Source: Lepas anatifera
Taxonomy: Eukaryota; Arthropoda; Thecostraca; Lepadidae
Direction of reading: 5' to 3'
NCBI GenBank assembly: GCA_034440635.1
Contig: JAOTON010001030.1
Span: 1,552,885 to 1,616,884, forward strand
DNA: 64,000 nt
The translations under genes and the position numbers were made by a program. The notes below the pieces were generated by a model, which worked only from the letters and a program-made list of their open reading frames with translations, had not been told where the DNA came from and did not search any database. This document shows positions 1 to 10,593 of the stretch, piece after piece (positions within the stretch are counted from its first letter, which is position 1; every line of letters starts with the position of its first letter).

Positions 1-236
1 TCAGTTTCCTTTCTCTTATCAAAAATTTTTATTGGTTTCCTTCTGTTAAATTCTATTGATTTTACTTCGATACACATATAGATAGGAAGGTGATCAGATA
101 GGTCAACAATTATTATACCCGATGAACGCACTTGATTTAAATCATTTATGAATATATTATCGATAAGGGAGCCCCCATGTGTTGATATTCTGGTTGGTTT
201 TGAAATTAAGGGTAATAAATTCCTGCTTTCCACATG
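1..236 (-). pseudogene. LINE APE-type endonuclease, C-terminal fragment
   Basis: Read on the minus strand, this segment gives an open stretch containing KPTRIS, a SLIDNIF block and then SDHLPI (bases 81-98). These are the closing blocks of the apurinic-like endonuclease of CR1/Jockey/L2-type non-LTR retrotransposons, in family order. The catalytic Asp-His pair of the SDH motif is present. The enzyme would nick genomic DNA for target-primed reverse transcription, but only the last third of the domain is here. The copy runs off the window at base 1, where any reverse transcriptase should follow. At about 236 it abuts a family B repeat. I found no internal stop in the visible frame. It could belong to the same clade as the LINE at 8367-15157, but the two do not overlap, so this cannot be tested here. 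Confidence 0.75.
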
Positions 237-966
237 CATTTCCAATGGAGAGTTTCATGAGTCGTACCTGACCTTAGGTCAACAATATACAAAATACCGA
301 AACAAAAATACCGCCGCCCCGGTAGCTCAGTTGGTAGAGCGTTGGGCTCCGGCCCGCTGCTTAGAAGCATGCGGTAGCAGTGCATGTCCAGGCTTGGAAT
401 CGGTTCCCCTGAGACGCTCCGGCGCTCAATTGCTTACCCCACGTAGGTCGGCTAGCAACTGACTGGTGAGAGGGTAACCTGAGCGGGGCGGCCATCCCTG
501 CGCTTTGTGGGACGTTAAACTTTGGATTCTAAATTAACCCTCCATTGAGGGAGTTGCTCTTCGGGTGGTGGGGTCGGGGTCTCCGTGACAAGTCCCTTGA
601 TGACTTAATTGAGGCTCCGACTCCAGCAGCCGTACTGGGAAGAACTTGAACAAAATTAGCAAATTAAAAAAATTAAAACATGGTTTGTAGCCCTCGGTGA
701 GCCCATTACATGATACGGGTTTCACATCGATAGATTAGCCCTACCCCGAGTTATGCAATCACAAACATTTTTTGAAGTGAGGTCACTTGACCTGGCCTCG
801 TGACCTGACCCGAAAAGACCCGAATATAAAATTGGTAGGGGAAGTTGCGGAATTGATTAATGATACGCTATGCCAAGTACAGTGGCGCTTGGCTCCACCG
901 TTTCTCTGTGATGACGAAAAATCAGTAGGGGGGTAGTCAGCCCCCTTCCGTCTCACTGGGGAGGGT
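237..966 (+). mobile_element. Family B inverted-repeat element, partial, split by a SINE
   Basis: Bases ~237-305 and ~682-966 align with 46327-46680 of the complete family B copy. Shared blocks include the TTCCAATGGAGAG start, the GGCGCTT segment and the CACTGGGG end. The 5' part of the element is missing. The gap between the two blocks is filled by the SINE at 311-680, so the SINE is younger than this copy. Confidence 0.65.
311..680 (+). mobile_element. tRNA-derived SINE (SINE1), fairly complete
   Basis: A perfect pol III A box (TAGCTCAGTTGG, 323-334) opens the element and a degenerate B-box-like block follows near 386-400. The body (461-620) recurs in reverse at 29804-29920 and 28708-28800. 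Shared landmarks are CTGACTGGTGAGAGGGT, GGGACGTT and the AATTAACCC block. An A-rich stretch (650-680) may be the tail or host sequence. The boundaries are approximate. Confidence 0.7.
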
Positions 967-1677
967 TAAGAAGTGAAAACACATTGCTTAAATTCGGAAA
1001 AATTGTGAATTTTTTTGCGCGATTGTCCTTATATTTGTGTCTACCGTCCAAAACCGCGCGACAAAGTTTTAATTTCGAAAAAAATGTTGTAGAGCGCACC
1101 CTAATGAGTATGTGCATATTGTCAATCAATGCCTGAAATACCCAATGATATTTGGATGGAATCAAATATATTAACGAACCATTATTGGTAATTGTACCGG
1201 CAAAACCAGCGGGCACAACAAATGAATTTTTGACTCCAATGAGTTTCAGCTTCACATAGTGACAAATATCACAGGCTCCGCTGATTTCTCTGATGTTAAG
1301 TACTTTCATGAGTTGGCTGACTTGCCCTTAACTCTATATAAAAACAGTGGTGTTTGGCTACTTTCATGCGATTTCGGTGATATTTTTTACCTTTTTCCGT
1401 TTTAATCCCAGTTTTCTTTCACCGCCAATGCTTGATTTGCATTTTTCTTGGACCCAATGTGCCCAAAAGTTGATATAAACTAAGATATCATAAATTTTTA
1501 GGTTATGTTAAAGGTGCCCTTTTTCTCCCGGGTGCCACTCAGAGGTGGTGTACCCCCCCCCCTACCGAAGCTACGGCTGCGCCTCTGCCACTATTTGGAG
1601 ACACCAAGGCATGCATTGGGTTTAAACGAAAAATTGCAACAGGAAAATGTGTAACTGTCGGCATCGTGGAATCGTGT
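967..1677. other. No recognised gene
   Basis: A 118-codon frame lies on the minus strand (953-1309) but shows no recognisable family. The rest is AT-rich with a C-run near 1553. Nothing else supportable. Confidence 0.5.
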
Positions 1678-1889
1678 TCAACCCTTACCCCGCTTGGGCG
1701 TGTTTGAACACCCCCTCAGGGTTTTCTGTGGCCGCCAAAAAACAGCGGCGCTTTGCGCCGCCATGCTTGGCTCGCCTTGTCCTTGATTAATCACGCAACT
1801 TTTCCCAAAATTTTAAGGTCGGGTCATCTCAGGTTAGCTCACCAGTGCAGATCAAGTGACCTTACCTCAAAAAAAAAAATAAATAAAAA
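1678..1889 (-). mobile_element. Family B terminal fragment (reverse)
   Basis: The block from the GTGTTTGAACACCCC end through AAAATTTTAAGG and the TCATCTCAGGT segment is the reverse complement of 46440-46680 and matches 43150-43330. It stops where a family A element begins. Confidence 0.65.
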
Positions 1890-2911
1890 TAACACGCGCC
1901 CCGCTGGGGTCCCTTGCATGACGCGCCCCGTTGGGGGGCGTTTTCGCCCCTCCTCCGTATCTAGTTCCCCACGAAAGCTAAAGTAAAATCACGGGCGGCG
2001 TTCGAAAGCTCTTGACAAGACGAAGAGATTTTATAGGAAGAATGTTTATGTCAGGTCAATATTGAGGTCAGCATAGGTCAAAGAAGGCTTCATAGGCTTA
2101 CAACAGAGCAGAGTACGTTTTCCTCTCTAGATCCGCCCTCAGGAGAGCTAGAGCAAATATTTATGCATCATTGGATTCCTCTCATCGCGGCGAATCGAAT
2201 GATGTATAATATGACCTTGCTAGGTTAAAAAGTCAAAATGACCTGACCTCGACCTAGGTCAGGGTCACAGAGTGACCTGGTATGGTCATGTTGCATATCC
2301 ATTGACTTCTCGTGACAATATAAGCACAATGCAAGCAAAATGGGAGCTTTATCTCAATTCAATGAGAAGTTATTGGCAAAACAATCACTCTCTGCTCCCG
2401 TGACCTGATATGACCTTTGAGAGGTCAGATGCTAAAAAATCAAGTTTATGGTCAATATCGTAGTAAGAATAGATAGTTTGAGGATTTTCCAATTTTACCT
2501 ATCTGATATTTCTGAAAACGAGTTCATTATATTTTTCACCATAGATTTATATTGGGGTTACCAAAAAATTGACCCCACCTTAGGTCAACAATATCAAAAT
2601 TCCGAGATAGCACATTTTTAGACCCCAATGACCATATCATATTGCAGAAGTTTCAAACTGATCGGTTCGCTAATGTTCCCTGGGCGCTGCTTCCAACTCG
2701 TAATTTAAGGTTTTGAGGTCGGGTCACTTGACCCTGAATACCTCCTTGACCTGACATGACCTAACTCAAAAATTTGGTCAGATGTGTAAAATTGATCAGG
2801 CATAAGGTACTGTAAGTTTCGTTGTTCTGCGTCTCTTCATTTTTGAGCTATCTGGGGAAAACCAGGAGGAGGGGGGGCGGCGAATTTCGCCCCCCAGCGG
2901 GGCGCGTGTTA
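1890..2911 (+). mobile_element. Family A non-autonomous TIR element, complete copy
   Basis: The element starts TAACACGCGCCCCGCTGGGG and ends with its reverse complement (CCCAGCGGGGCGCGTGTTA). It is 1022 bp long. TA at both borders could be a TA target duplication, as in Tc1/mariner relatives. The terminal GCGCCCCGCTGGGG word is repeated about 27 bp inside the left end. The interior has no long frame and is rich in AGGTCA/TGACCT half-sites. It is closely similar along its whole length to 27696-28707. No transposase is visible, so it is a MITE-like passenger. Confidence 0.8.
2065..2080 (+). promoter_or_regulatory. DR4 direct repeat of AGGTCA
   Basis: AGGTCA-GCAT-AGGTCA is a perfect four-base-spaced direct repeat, the classical response element of RXR heterodimers such as TR or LXR. 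Another AGGTCA lies six bases upstream. The motif is seen directly; any receptor binding is inference. Confidence 0.5.
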
Positions 2912-3282
2912 GATACTCGTACCATAACAAGCCTTCGCCCCACTGCCAAGGCTGCAACAACCGACAGTGTGTAGCCAGCCCGTGTCCCATTTGCCGGGAA
3001 GAAGCGGACAATGCTCCGGTGCCCGGACCTGATGGGCCTCCGATTCAAACTTACCGGCAACATTCATCCATCCAGAGAGGAGATAAGAAGCAGCAGCATC
3101 GTAGCGGCCCTGGGAGCCGCAGCCCGGTCCCTCCAGAGCCGAGAGGCTACATGGCTACTGGAGGGACCTACAAAAACAACAAAACCTGGGCTACCGTCCC
3201 AACGGCGCAGGAAAGGCCGCATGACAATGTGCTGAACGCAATCCATATTTCCTTCTCAATGTATCTCTTCATAAGCCTGTAG
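2912..3282 (+). pseudogene. Unidentified coding-like fragment, Cys-rich then Pro/Arg-rich
   Basis: The frame is open from the family A border to a stop at 3280-3282. Its first 30 residues carry a dense Cys/His pattern (HCQGC, then RQC, then CPIC, around 2950-2995), like a small zinc-binding module. A Pro/Gly/Arg-rich segment follows, with PGPDGPP and SGPGSRSPVPPEP. That composition is common in ORF1 or gag-like proteins of retroelements, but I recognise no specific family. An ATG at 3019 lies after the Cys cluster, so the original start would be upstream and is lost to the family A insertion. It may be a fragment of an ORF1-type protein or a chance frame. Confidence 0.25.
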
Positions 3283-3328
3283 GTCAGTGCTATCATTCTT
3301 TTCTTTGAAATAACTAATAGAGAGAACG

Positions 3329-3404
3329 CGGTCAACCCCGGATTTGAACCAGGCACACCTGATTACGAGACGGAGGCTCTAACCATTAGACCACCACGCC
3401 ACCC
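3329..3404 (-). repeat. tRNA-like sequence (degenerate, SINE head or tRNA pseudogene)
   Basis: On the minus strand a pol III A-box region (TGGTCTAATGGTTAGAG) is followed about 25 bases on by a canonical B box (GGTTCAAATCC). The loop between them could read as a CGT anticodon, but the anticodon and acceptor stems pair poorly. I read it as a tRNA-derived relic and not a working tRNA gene. Confidence 0.55.
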
Positions 3405-4490
3405 TGTGCCCCCTCTCACTAGCCCTACACGTGACCCGTCAGGAGGTCACTGGCCGGTACCACTCAACCAACGATGACGTGACGGCGGTGTCGGGTGCTG
3501 TTTGTACAGAAAAGGAACGGTTTAAAGGTGTTTCTAGAAGACGAACAAAACATTCTTTTGGCCTGGCATTACTTATATCGGCGACCCCGGACCCTAAGCT
3601 AGCTTCATACCAAATTTCATCCACTTCCATTCATTTTAAGGATTTGAAACCATGGTGAGAAACAAAGATGGTCCGAGAAATTTAGCACCTTGTAGTAAAT
3701 TTTCGCACTAATTACTCGAAAGCCATTAGAGATAGGTGGGAAGCAAAAGTGAGTGAAATAACCACAAGTAACTTTCCTATTCAGCCATGTCAACTCTGAG
3801 TTTGTGAGAAACATGAGCTTGGAACGAGGAAGATGCAAATAAAAAGTTTTTTAATCGAATTATCTTTATGCCTATAGAACAAAGAATTTCACAACTAAAA
3901 TTTCCATCTCCAAATATTATCAGGCGGAAGCAATGTTCTTTCGTTATCTGAACCGAAAACTCAAATCGGTCAATCCGATTGCGAGATATTAACGCTGGAA
4001 TGAAATGAACAAAAATGCAGTCTTCCAGAACGGTAAAAATTAGGTCAAAATTTTACGTTTTGCACTCAAAACTATGCCTAAGCACAAAAAATTACCTAAC
4101 TACCCCCATGCAACCGTCTTTAAGCTAACTGAAGCGTGCCTTCTGACATTTCGAGCGTGCGTGTCGGCCGTCAATTTTCAGCAGGTTTTTTGCTCGCGTG
4201 GGAAATTCCGCGTTTCCGCGAAATAAATATTGTCGGCCGTCTCAATTTGTTTCCTTAGCTGGCTACGTTATTTAGTGAAAAATACAAAAATTTCAAGTTC
4301 GTAGCTTAAGAAGTAAAAATTGGAAAAATATAAAAGCAAAAATGTGTTCCCAAATTTCTCAAAAACTATTTTGGATTTCGACTCCGGGCTTTAGTTTGGG
4401 TGTCTGGCGTAAGAGGGCTATCACCCTACAAATTGCAGAGCTCTGGCATCAATTCTCAGGACAAACAGACAACAACGACGACATCAGACA
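3405..4490. other. No recognised gene
   Basis: Moderately AT-rich sequence with short chance frames only. I see no conserved motif or repeat partner elsewhere in the window. Confidence 0.5.
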
Positions 4491-4672
4491 ACAACGAGAC
4501 CTGCCGAGCGGCCAGCACAGAGCCGCTTGAGAAATCTCAATCCGCTTCGCTCCATAGATTTCGTCATGCGGCTCTGACAGACCACGACGAGACCCGCCGA
4601 TCGGCTATTATAGAGCCACTTGAGAAATCTCAATCCGCTTCGCTCCATGGAATTTCGTCATGCAGCTCCGAC
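4491..4672 (+). repeat. Two-copy tandem repeat, ~93 bp
   Basis: The block CGAGACC...GAGCC.CTTGAGAAATCTC...TTCGTCATGC occurs twice in succession. The shared core TTGAGAAATCTCAATCCGCT is at about 4527 and 4620. Confidence 0.75.
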
Positions 4673-4929
4673 AGGGTGAATCTATCCATTTGAAACTCAT
4701 CAAATAATGGGCCCACCGAGTACCACACAATGCATTCTGTGATTTTCTATATCGGTGACCTAGGTTCAGGTACGGATCATTGCTTCTTCATTGCATATGC
4801 ATGGGAAAAATTGGAATTGGGCGAAAAATGGTTATTTTTATAGATGCTCCTTAGAATACCTTCCAACTACCCAAATCCTAGTATCCTAGGACCCTTTCTA
4901 GGTTCATTTAGTAAGTTTCGACCTGTAAC

Positions 4930-5335
4930 CTCTAACATATTCACTAGACTAGGCCAGATGGTGACTTTGACCTGACCTCAGGTCCCGTAATTTTTATGTT
5001 GTGGCCTAGTATAGGCATATCATACATCATTTGATTCGCCAAAACGAGAGAAAGCGAATGGAGCCTAAAAACTGATTATAACTCAACTCAATCAGACGCT
5101 AGAGCCTAGAAATGATAATCTAACCTGCTACCTTCTTTGACCAGTGATAAAACTGAATATTGACCTCAGCCAAACTGACTGATGTAGTTTCTTCATTAAT
5201 TTTATGAGCTGTCCACCAGCGTTCACGTGTTTTCGCTCTCCCGCATAAGATTCGAAATGGAGGGGTATCGAGAGGTAAAAAGTTCCTCACCAGGGCGAAG
5301 GTGGCTCGGAGGCCCACGAAGGGGGGTGTTGAGAA
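4930..5335 (-). mobile_element. Family B fragment (reverse)
   Basis: This is a diverged reverse-complement match to the left half of the complete family B element (45919-46310). Shared blocks include the ATCATACATCATTTGATTCGCC segment and the CACCAGGGCGAAGGTG block near the terminus. Confidence 0.55.
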
Positions 5336-5617
5336 ATTGAATTTCCGGATGGAAAAAATGAAAACAGCTAAACTGAAGCTAAAATAGCCAGTTTGTACGC
5401 ATAGGTAAGTGAATAAGATTAACACTCTAGTGAGCGGCACAAATAATGGTTCTGCTAATTTATAAGGACTGATAAAATACTATAATTCTGCAAGAATTCA
5501 GCAATGATCTAGCAGACTGCAAATATGTCCAATTAATGTTTATAACAGTATCAGATGCCAATGTATACTCAGATTTCGGAGCGACATCTTATTGAGTAGA
5601 AACTACGGGGCCCCTCC

Positions 5618-5836
<219 letters not shown>

Positions 5837-6090
5837 ATGCCTGTGTTTTAGGGCTGCCAGTTTTCAGCTGCCAGGGCTATATAGCGCGCCTAACTTTTCA
5901 ATTTCATCAGACCCCAAAGGTCTCGTCTCGGGGGTAGCCCTCCCGTTCAAGAGATGAGCCATATGAAACTAAGCTCGGGGATAAATGGACAGGGAAGCGG
6001 TATAAAAGCACATTATCAAGAAAACAAGAAGAGCCTGGCCTCTGGACCTCACCTGAGTGGTCATGGCTTCTGTTGTTGTTGGTTCACCAC

Positions 6091-6299
6091 TGCGTTGTCA
6101 CCTGGCCGGCAGTTGACTGGTGAGAGGCACTGTGTTGTCACCTGGCCGGCAGTTGACTGGTGAGAGGCACTGTGTTGTCACCTGGCCGGCAGTTGACTGG
6201 TGAGAGGCACTGTGTTGTCACCTGGCCGGCAGTTGACTGGTGAGAGGCACTGTGTTGTCACCTGGCCGGCAGTTGACTGGTGAGAGGCACTGCGTGGCT
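6091..6299 (+). repeat. 40-bp minisatellite, five copies
   Basis: CCTGGCCGGCAGTTGACTGG recurs at 6101, 6141, 6181, 6221 and 6261, an exact 40-bp period. Its core resembles the GCCGGCAACTGACTGGTGAG segment of SINE1 near 29890-29915 (reverse). Confidence 0.95.
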
Positions 6300-6392
6300 G
6301 CAGCTTTCACTCTCAGCAGGTCATTACAGCTTCACATGCAAAAAAAACACGAACAAATCACTAACACTCTGGGGAGTAAAACTCATAAGCAT

Positions 6393-6457
6393 AGAAGTGC
6401 ATGTTCAAACTGTGTGGTGGGATTAGAAGTGCATGTTCAAAGTGTGTGGTGGGATTC
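6393..6457 (+). repeat. Two-copy 32-bp tandem repeat
   Basis: GAAGTGCATGTTCAAA.TGTGTGGTGGGATT occurs twice head to tail. Confidence 0.85.
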
Positions 6458-7339
6458 GATTTGTCGGTGTTCGGAAGACGTTTTTAAGTGGTTTCCGAAA
6501 TTATTCTGTTTATTGTAATGTCTGCAGCTTACTTCATAGATCTATCTACATTTTTCATAACTTAGATTAGCGCCAGTAAACTCAATGAACGAAAGATTTG
6601 ACAGTACGTATTTGATATTAATTGCATTTTAATCAAATCAAAACACCTGGGAGATAATGCTGACTGATGACCTCATCGGAGACCCTTAATGCCTGTTCTC
6701 GCCGTTTCTGCATGCCGAAAATCGCGTGCAGGGGCTATCCAAATGCATTGTGAAATCATCGCAAGGCTCGCTACCGATCTTGCGCTGAGGACGTCTGCCC
6801 TTGTCAGCAATAGCCTATTTGTGTGCCTCGGCAGAACAATTGCACTCTCATTTGGCCCGTGCATTTCCCGACTTGCCAAGCACTAGTACAAAAACCGAAC
6901 GACAGATGGGGTCACGGCGGCAATTTTCGTTCAGTGGGTGAAAGGTGATGCCCACGCCTGATGTCAACAGAAGAATGTCAGATTGTTAAGATAAGGGAAA
7001 ATCACTGTTTTCCTTTTTTATTTCCAGTACTTTATTCATTTGCTTCCTTTTCATTCACATTTCTGGTTTTTTCAAACAATATCTCAGTTGCGTTATGAGA
7101 AGACGCCATTGCTCTCGATTGGATGCGGGGCCGGCGGGGGACGTGGTGCCGGTCGCCATCATTCGACGCACTTCTGCGCGGCGACTTTCGGCTCGGTTCA
7201 CTTCAGTTTATTTGACCAAGGCCCACACAGTCGTGACTTTTCACCTGTCACGCCGAAATATTATAGTAAATGGGGTTCGTGTGGTAAAAGCAGAGAACAA
7301 CATGCCTTAACCAGCTACATACACAAGTTTGCAATATCG
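6458..7339. other. No recognised gene
   Basis: Short overlapping frames lie on both strands (6673-6886, 7040-7342) without recognisable domains. No repeat partner was found in the window. Confidence 0.45.
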
Positions 7340-7683
7340 TAACACGCGCCCCGCTAGGAGGTGAAGTTCGCCCCCCTCCTGGTTTTGCCCTGACAACGCA
7401 GAAGCGAAGAGACCCAGAACAATGCAACTCACAGTATCTTATCCCTGATCAATTCTACGTATCTCACCAATTTGTTTAGGTCAGGTCATGCCAGGTCAAG
7501 GAGCTATTCAAGGTTAAGCGACCTGAACTCAAAATCCAAAACCACGTGTTTGAAGCGACCCCTAAGGAACATCTGAACCGATCAGTTTAAAACTTTCACA
7601 ATATGATAAAGTTTTTAGGGCCTACGAATCTGCTATCTCGGAATTTCGATATTACTGACCTAAGATGGGGTCAATTTTTCAAT
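7340..7683 (-). mobile_element. Family A element, truncated, reverse orientation
   Basis: It starts TAACACGCGCCCCGCT and then follows the reverse complement of 2911 back to about 2570, ending in the GGGGTCAATTTTT block. It abuts the PLE at 7684, so the rest of this copy or the 5' part of the PLE was lost at the junction. Confidence 0.75.
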
Positions 7684-8366
7684 CAAGTCATCTGATGAGT
7701 TTGTAGAAGCGTTGCAAGTGAGGGAGAGACGAGGAACCTTAGCTTCCTTGCCTGTTTCGTCGCTTTTTACCAACGTTGCCGTTGATGATGCAATCCAGAT
7801 AATACTTCAGTACGTGTGCGAAAATGATTCCCTCCCACCCTCTCGTCTGCCCAGGACTGTTCTCGAGCAGCTACTGGCGCTTTGTACAAAGAGTGCACCT
7901 TTCCGCCGCCCCGAGGGTAGAATAAACCGCCAGGTCGACGGATTCGCCATGGGTTCATCGCTCGGCGTTCTGTTCGCTGAAGCGTACATGTCCCATATCG
8001 AGACCAGAGCAACTAACAGCATGGATATCAAGCCTTTCGCCTACTGCAGATACATAGATGACATATTTCTAGACGTCCAAAACGAGGAACAACTTCCAAT
8101 TTTGAGGACCAAACACCAACAAAACTCAGTCCTTCAATTCACGGCAGAACCATCCGTTAATAGCTGCATCGCATTTCTGGACGTGAATGTTGACGCCTTC
8201 AGCGGGGCATTCACCACATCCGTTTACAGAAAGCCGACAGACAACAGCAGATGCCTCAATGGGATCAGCGAATGCCCCAGATAGATACAAAGAGAGCGTC
8301 ACGAGATCCTACGTCCACAGGGCACTGATACATTGCGGTACGTGGCCCCTCATTCACCAGGAACTA
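7684..8366 (+). pseudogene. PLE reverse transcriptase (fingers/palm to thumb), frameshifted
   Basis: The frame shows SLFTNV (about 7757-7775), GFAMGSSLG (about 7943-7970), the catalytic YIDDIF box (about 8050-8067), FLDVNVD and TTSVYRKPT. This is the block order of Penelope-type RT, which synthesises cDNA from the element's RNA and is related to telomerase RT. The palm Asp pair in YIDD is intact. The frame stops at 8284, but the family sequence resumes in another frame (DRYKESVTRSYVHRAL), so a small indel lies around 8270-8280. The N-terminal RT blocks are missing because the copy begins at a junction with a family A element. The continuation lies beyond the LINE, from 15158. It is clearly not LINE or LTR RT, since the KPT block after the palm is PLE-specific. 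Confidence 0.85.
8362..8366 (+). repeat. Target duplication, left (AACTA)
   Basis: AACTA here and at 15158-15162 brackets the LINE. Joining the flanks restores the PLE codons Leu-Thr-Arg-Ile after HQE. Confidence 0.65.
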
Positions 8367-9288
8367 GAAAAGGGTAAAGCACCAGGACACCTGCTACTGA
8401 GGCAACGTTCCGTGATAAGCGTAGACTTTTTAAACGGATGGCAAGCTCGAGATTTTATGAGTACTTACAGGGCCCGATCGATGATCTTAAAACTAATCCT
8501 AAGAGTTTTTGGACTTATCTGAAATGTGTCAAGGGTAAACAAAGTGAATTACCGCATCTTGTGGATGGGGACCATATTATCACCGACGACCATGAAAAAG
8601 CGGAGCTACTAAACCGTGCGTTTGCTGCTAAGTTTACAGATCCGACAGTACAAGAGCTTCCGCGAGCTCCTGACTATGACTTGGAGACACTACGGTGCTT
8701 CCACGTGTCTGAGGAAATTATCCGAGAAATGCTTAGCAGTGTTAATCCGCACAAAGCATGTGGACCGGACAATATCAGTGCTCGTGTTATAAATGAATGC
8801 GCGGATGAGCTGTCTGTGCCTATGGCAAAATTGTGTAAACTGTTGTTCGAGCAAGGAATATTCCCCCAGACATGGAAGGCGCGTAAATATCGTTCCAATA
8901 CACAAGAAAGGTGGTAAAAGCGTGCCATCCAATTATCGCTCAGTTTCACTTCTACCTCTTTTTAGTAAAGTACTGGAGCAAGTTGTTTTTATTGCATTGT
9001 TTCAGCATTTGGAACCCGTCTTATCCAACACACAACATGGTTTTATGCCCGGACGCTCCTGCGCCACTAACCTGAGCACGTTGTTGCACACTGCCTGGAG
9101 CAACATCTCGGCTGGCTCTCAGACGGATGTGATTTACACAGACTATAGTTCGGCCTTCCAAAGTGTGAACCATAAACTGCTTCTCCACAAACTTTAACAT
9201 TCATTTCATATTTCGGACCAAGGATTTAAATGGTGTGAGTCTTATCTGTCTGGGAGGCAGCAGAGAGTCGTTGTAAAGGGCAAGTGCT
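8367..9288 (+). pseudogene. LINE ORF2 reverse transcriptase, N-terminal half
   Basis: In order the frame shows a pre-RT segment (KSFWTYLKC, about 8500), the PHKACGPDNI block (about 8750), TWKA then VPIHKKGG (about 8875-8920), NYRSVSLLP, GFMPGRSCATNL and YTDYSSAFQSVNH. These are RT blocks 0-3 of CR1/Jockey-type LINEs. The block A position, normally FxDFxKAFD, reads YTDYSSAFQSV, so the first catalytic Asp is kept. A one-base frameshift lies near 8885 and an in-frame TAA at 9195-9197. The reading continues to GRQQRVVVKGKC, where the 4.77-kb insert begins at 9289. The next residues, SRWMSVPSGTPEG, follow the insert at 14066, which restores a normal RT block. Confidence 0.85.
9278..9288 (+). repeat. 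Target duplication, left (GGGCAAGTGCT)
   Basis: This is identical to 14056-14066. The leading Gs may be partly coincidental, because the insert ends in a G run. Confidence 0.8.
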
Positions 9289-9545
9289 GATGATGATGAT
9301 GATTTTTCCGGCCGTCGGCGTTGCCATATGGGGGCGCCCCTACAGGCGCCCCAACCGCCGCAGGAAAAAACCCGGCCCGCCAGGCACGGCGCTGCTCCAT
9401 TGGCGGCTCCGGTATTGGGAACGGTCGTTTGGTGGCCGAGGCGACGTCACCGCCTCCTCCGCCGTCCAGGTCCCGCCTGGCCCAACACGTGGGGCCAGAG
9501 GCGACCGCCGTCAGGACCCCTTCGGGTGGTGTCGCTTCTTAAAAC
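9289..9545 (-). mobile_element. SINE2-like element with (ATC)n tail, reverse
   Basis: On the minus strand it ends in a GACGGCCGG block followed by an ATC-repeat tail, as the copy at 29300-29803 does on the plus strand. Both share CCCATATGG before the tail and the GGGACCTGGAC block. The GC-rich body reads open in three frames (9284-9630), which is compositional. Confidence 0.7.
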
Positions 9546-9984
9546 CTATATAACACCAAAGAGATGGTACTTGAGCTCCAAATGTCACGTGTCACATCCA
9601 ACTTGTGGTGTCATCCAATTTTTAAAATAGATAAATATAATGTGCCACTGAAGTGGTGGTGCATGGCTCCAAAACGTCACGTTTTCCATCCAACTTTTGA
9701 ACGGGGGATTTCTTAGCAGTTTCTATCTATGCGCCGCTTTAGTCACACGTATTGTATGGATTCTCGTTGAAGATTTTCGATGCCCACACCATTTGAGATT
9801 ACAAATGCCGTAATATCCGCGTTGCCGGTCTTCATGATATCCTGTCGCAGGATGCAGAGTGAGTTTATCTTCTTGATCAAGGTATTTATAGGGCAAACAA
9901 ATCGCTAAATCAGATTTTTGATTCGGTTAAATACGGAGCACTCATTTCAGTGACCCGGCCAGCTGGCCATCAGCTGGCCAAGTC
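9546..9984. other. Unassigned part of the 4.77-kb insert
   Basis: No gene seen. A GGCCAGCTGGCC palindrome with a second GCTGGCC half lies at 9958-9980, just before the first tandem unit. Confidence 0.5.
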
Positions 9985-10285
9985 CAGGGGGGCAAGGCCC
10001 TAAACTAGAATCCCAGGTTGGTTCAAGTTTTCTACTAGTAAAATTTTGGTTGTGTTCTTGGTATCTTCTAAGAAAGGAAACATCTCCTTATTTTGAGGGT
10101 TAAAATTTAAGCTTTGTGGATAAATCACGTTTTAACATTTAAGAAAAGAGCCATGGAATAGACTTTTTGCACTTTAATGTCTGCAAAGTGAAATATGTTG
10201 ACAAACCTAGTAGCATTTGGTATGTTATACTAAAAAGTATACTAGTCTGGCAATCCTTCTACGGTTTTTACTGATCCGCAATACT

Positions 10286-10593
10286 AGCCCTGTTCCAGCT
10301 GTCAGCACAGTTTTGTCAGCAGGACCTCTAACCTCTCCTCCAGAAAAGTAATATCAGCGCCATAATCGCCTCTTGTTTTTGCTAAGCAAAGGGAACTCAA
10401 ACCTTTACACCATTAAAAATATTAGACTGCCACTTCGTGCACTTACTATTTTTCATCAGCGCAAACAGCAGGCCGTCAGCCCGTAAAACCTCTAGAGCTA
10501 GTTCCCGGGGAGAGGCTACAGCCCTGTGACGTAGGCGTAACACGGCCCGCTGATTGGTGCTGACAAAACTCTGCTGACAGCTGGAACAGGGCT
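10286..10593. mobile_element. 308-bp MITE, ACT target duplication
   Basis: It begins AGCCCTGTTCCAGCTGTCAG and ends with the exact reverse complement of that sequence. ACT lies on both sides (10283-10285, 10594-10596). Tandem unit 2 has the empty site with a single ACT (CAACACTGTAAAAG, about 12598). A 3-bp duplication suggests a PIF/Harbinger-type transposase. Confidence 0.9.

Noticed and set aside
311..400. Functional tRNA gene at the SINE1 head
   Set aside because: The B box is degenerate, there is no complete cloverleaf, and the sequence continues into a repeated SINE body.
3329..3404. Functional tRNA gene with a CGT anticodon
   Set aside because: A and B boxes are good, but anticodon and acceptor stems do not pair; more likely a relic.
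9284..9630. Three overlapping GC-rich frames
   Set aside because: Composition of a reversed SINE2; no frame is preferred.
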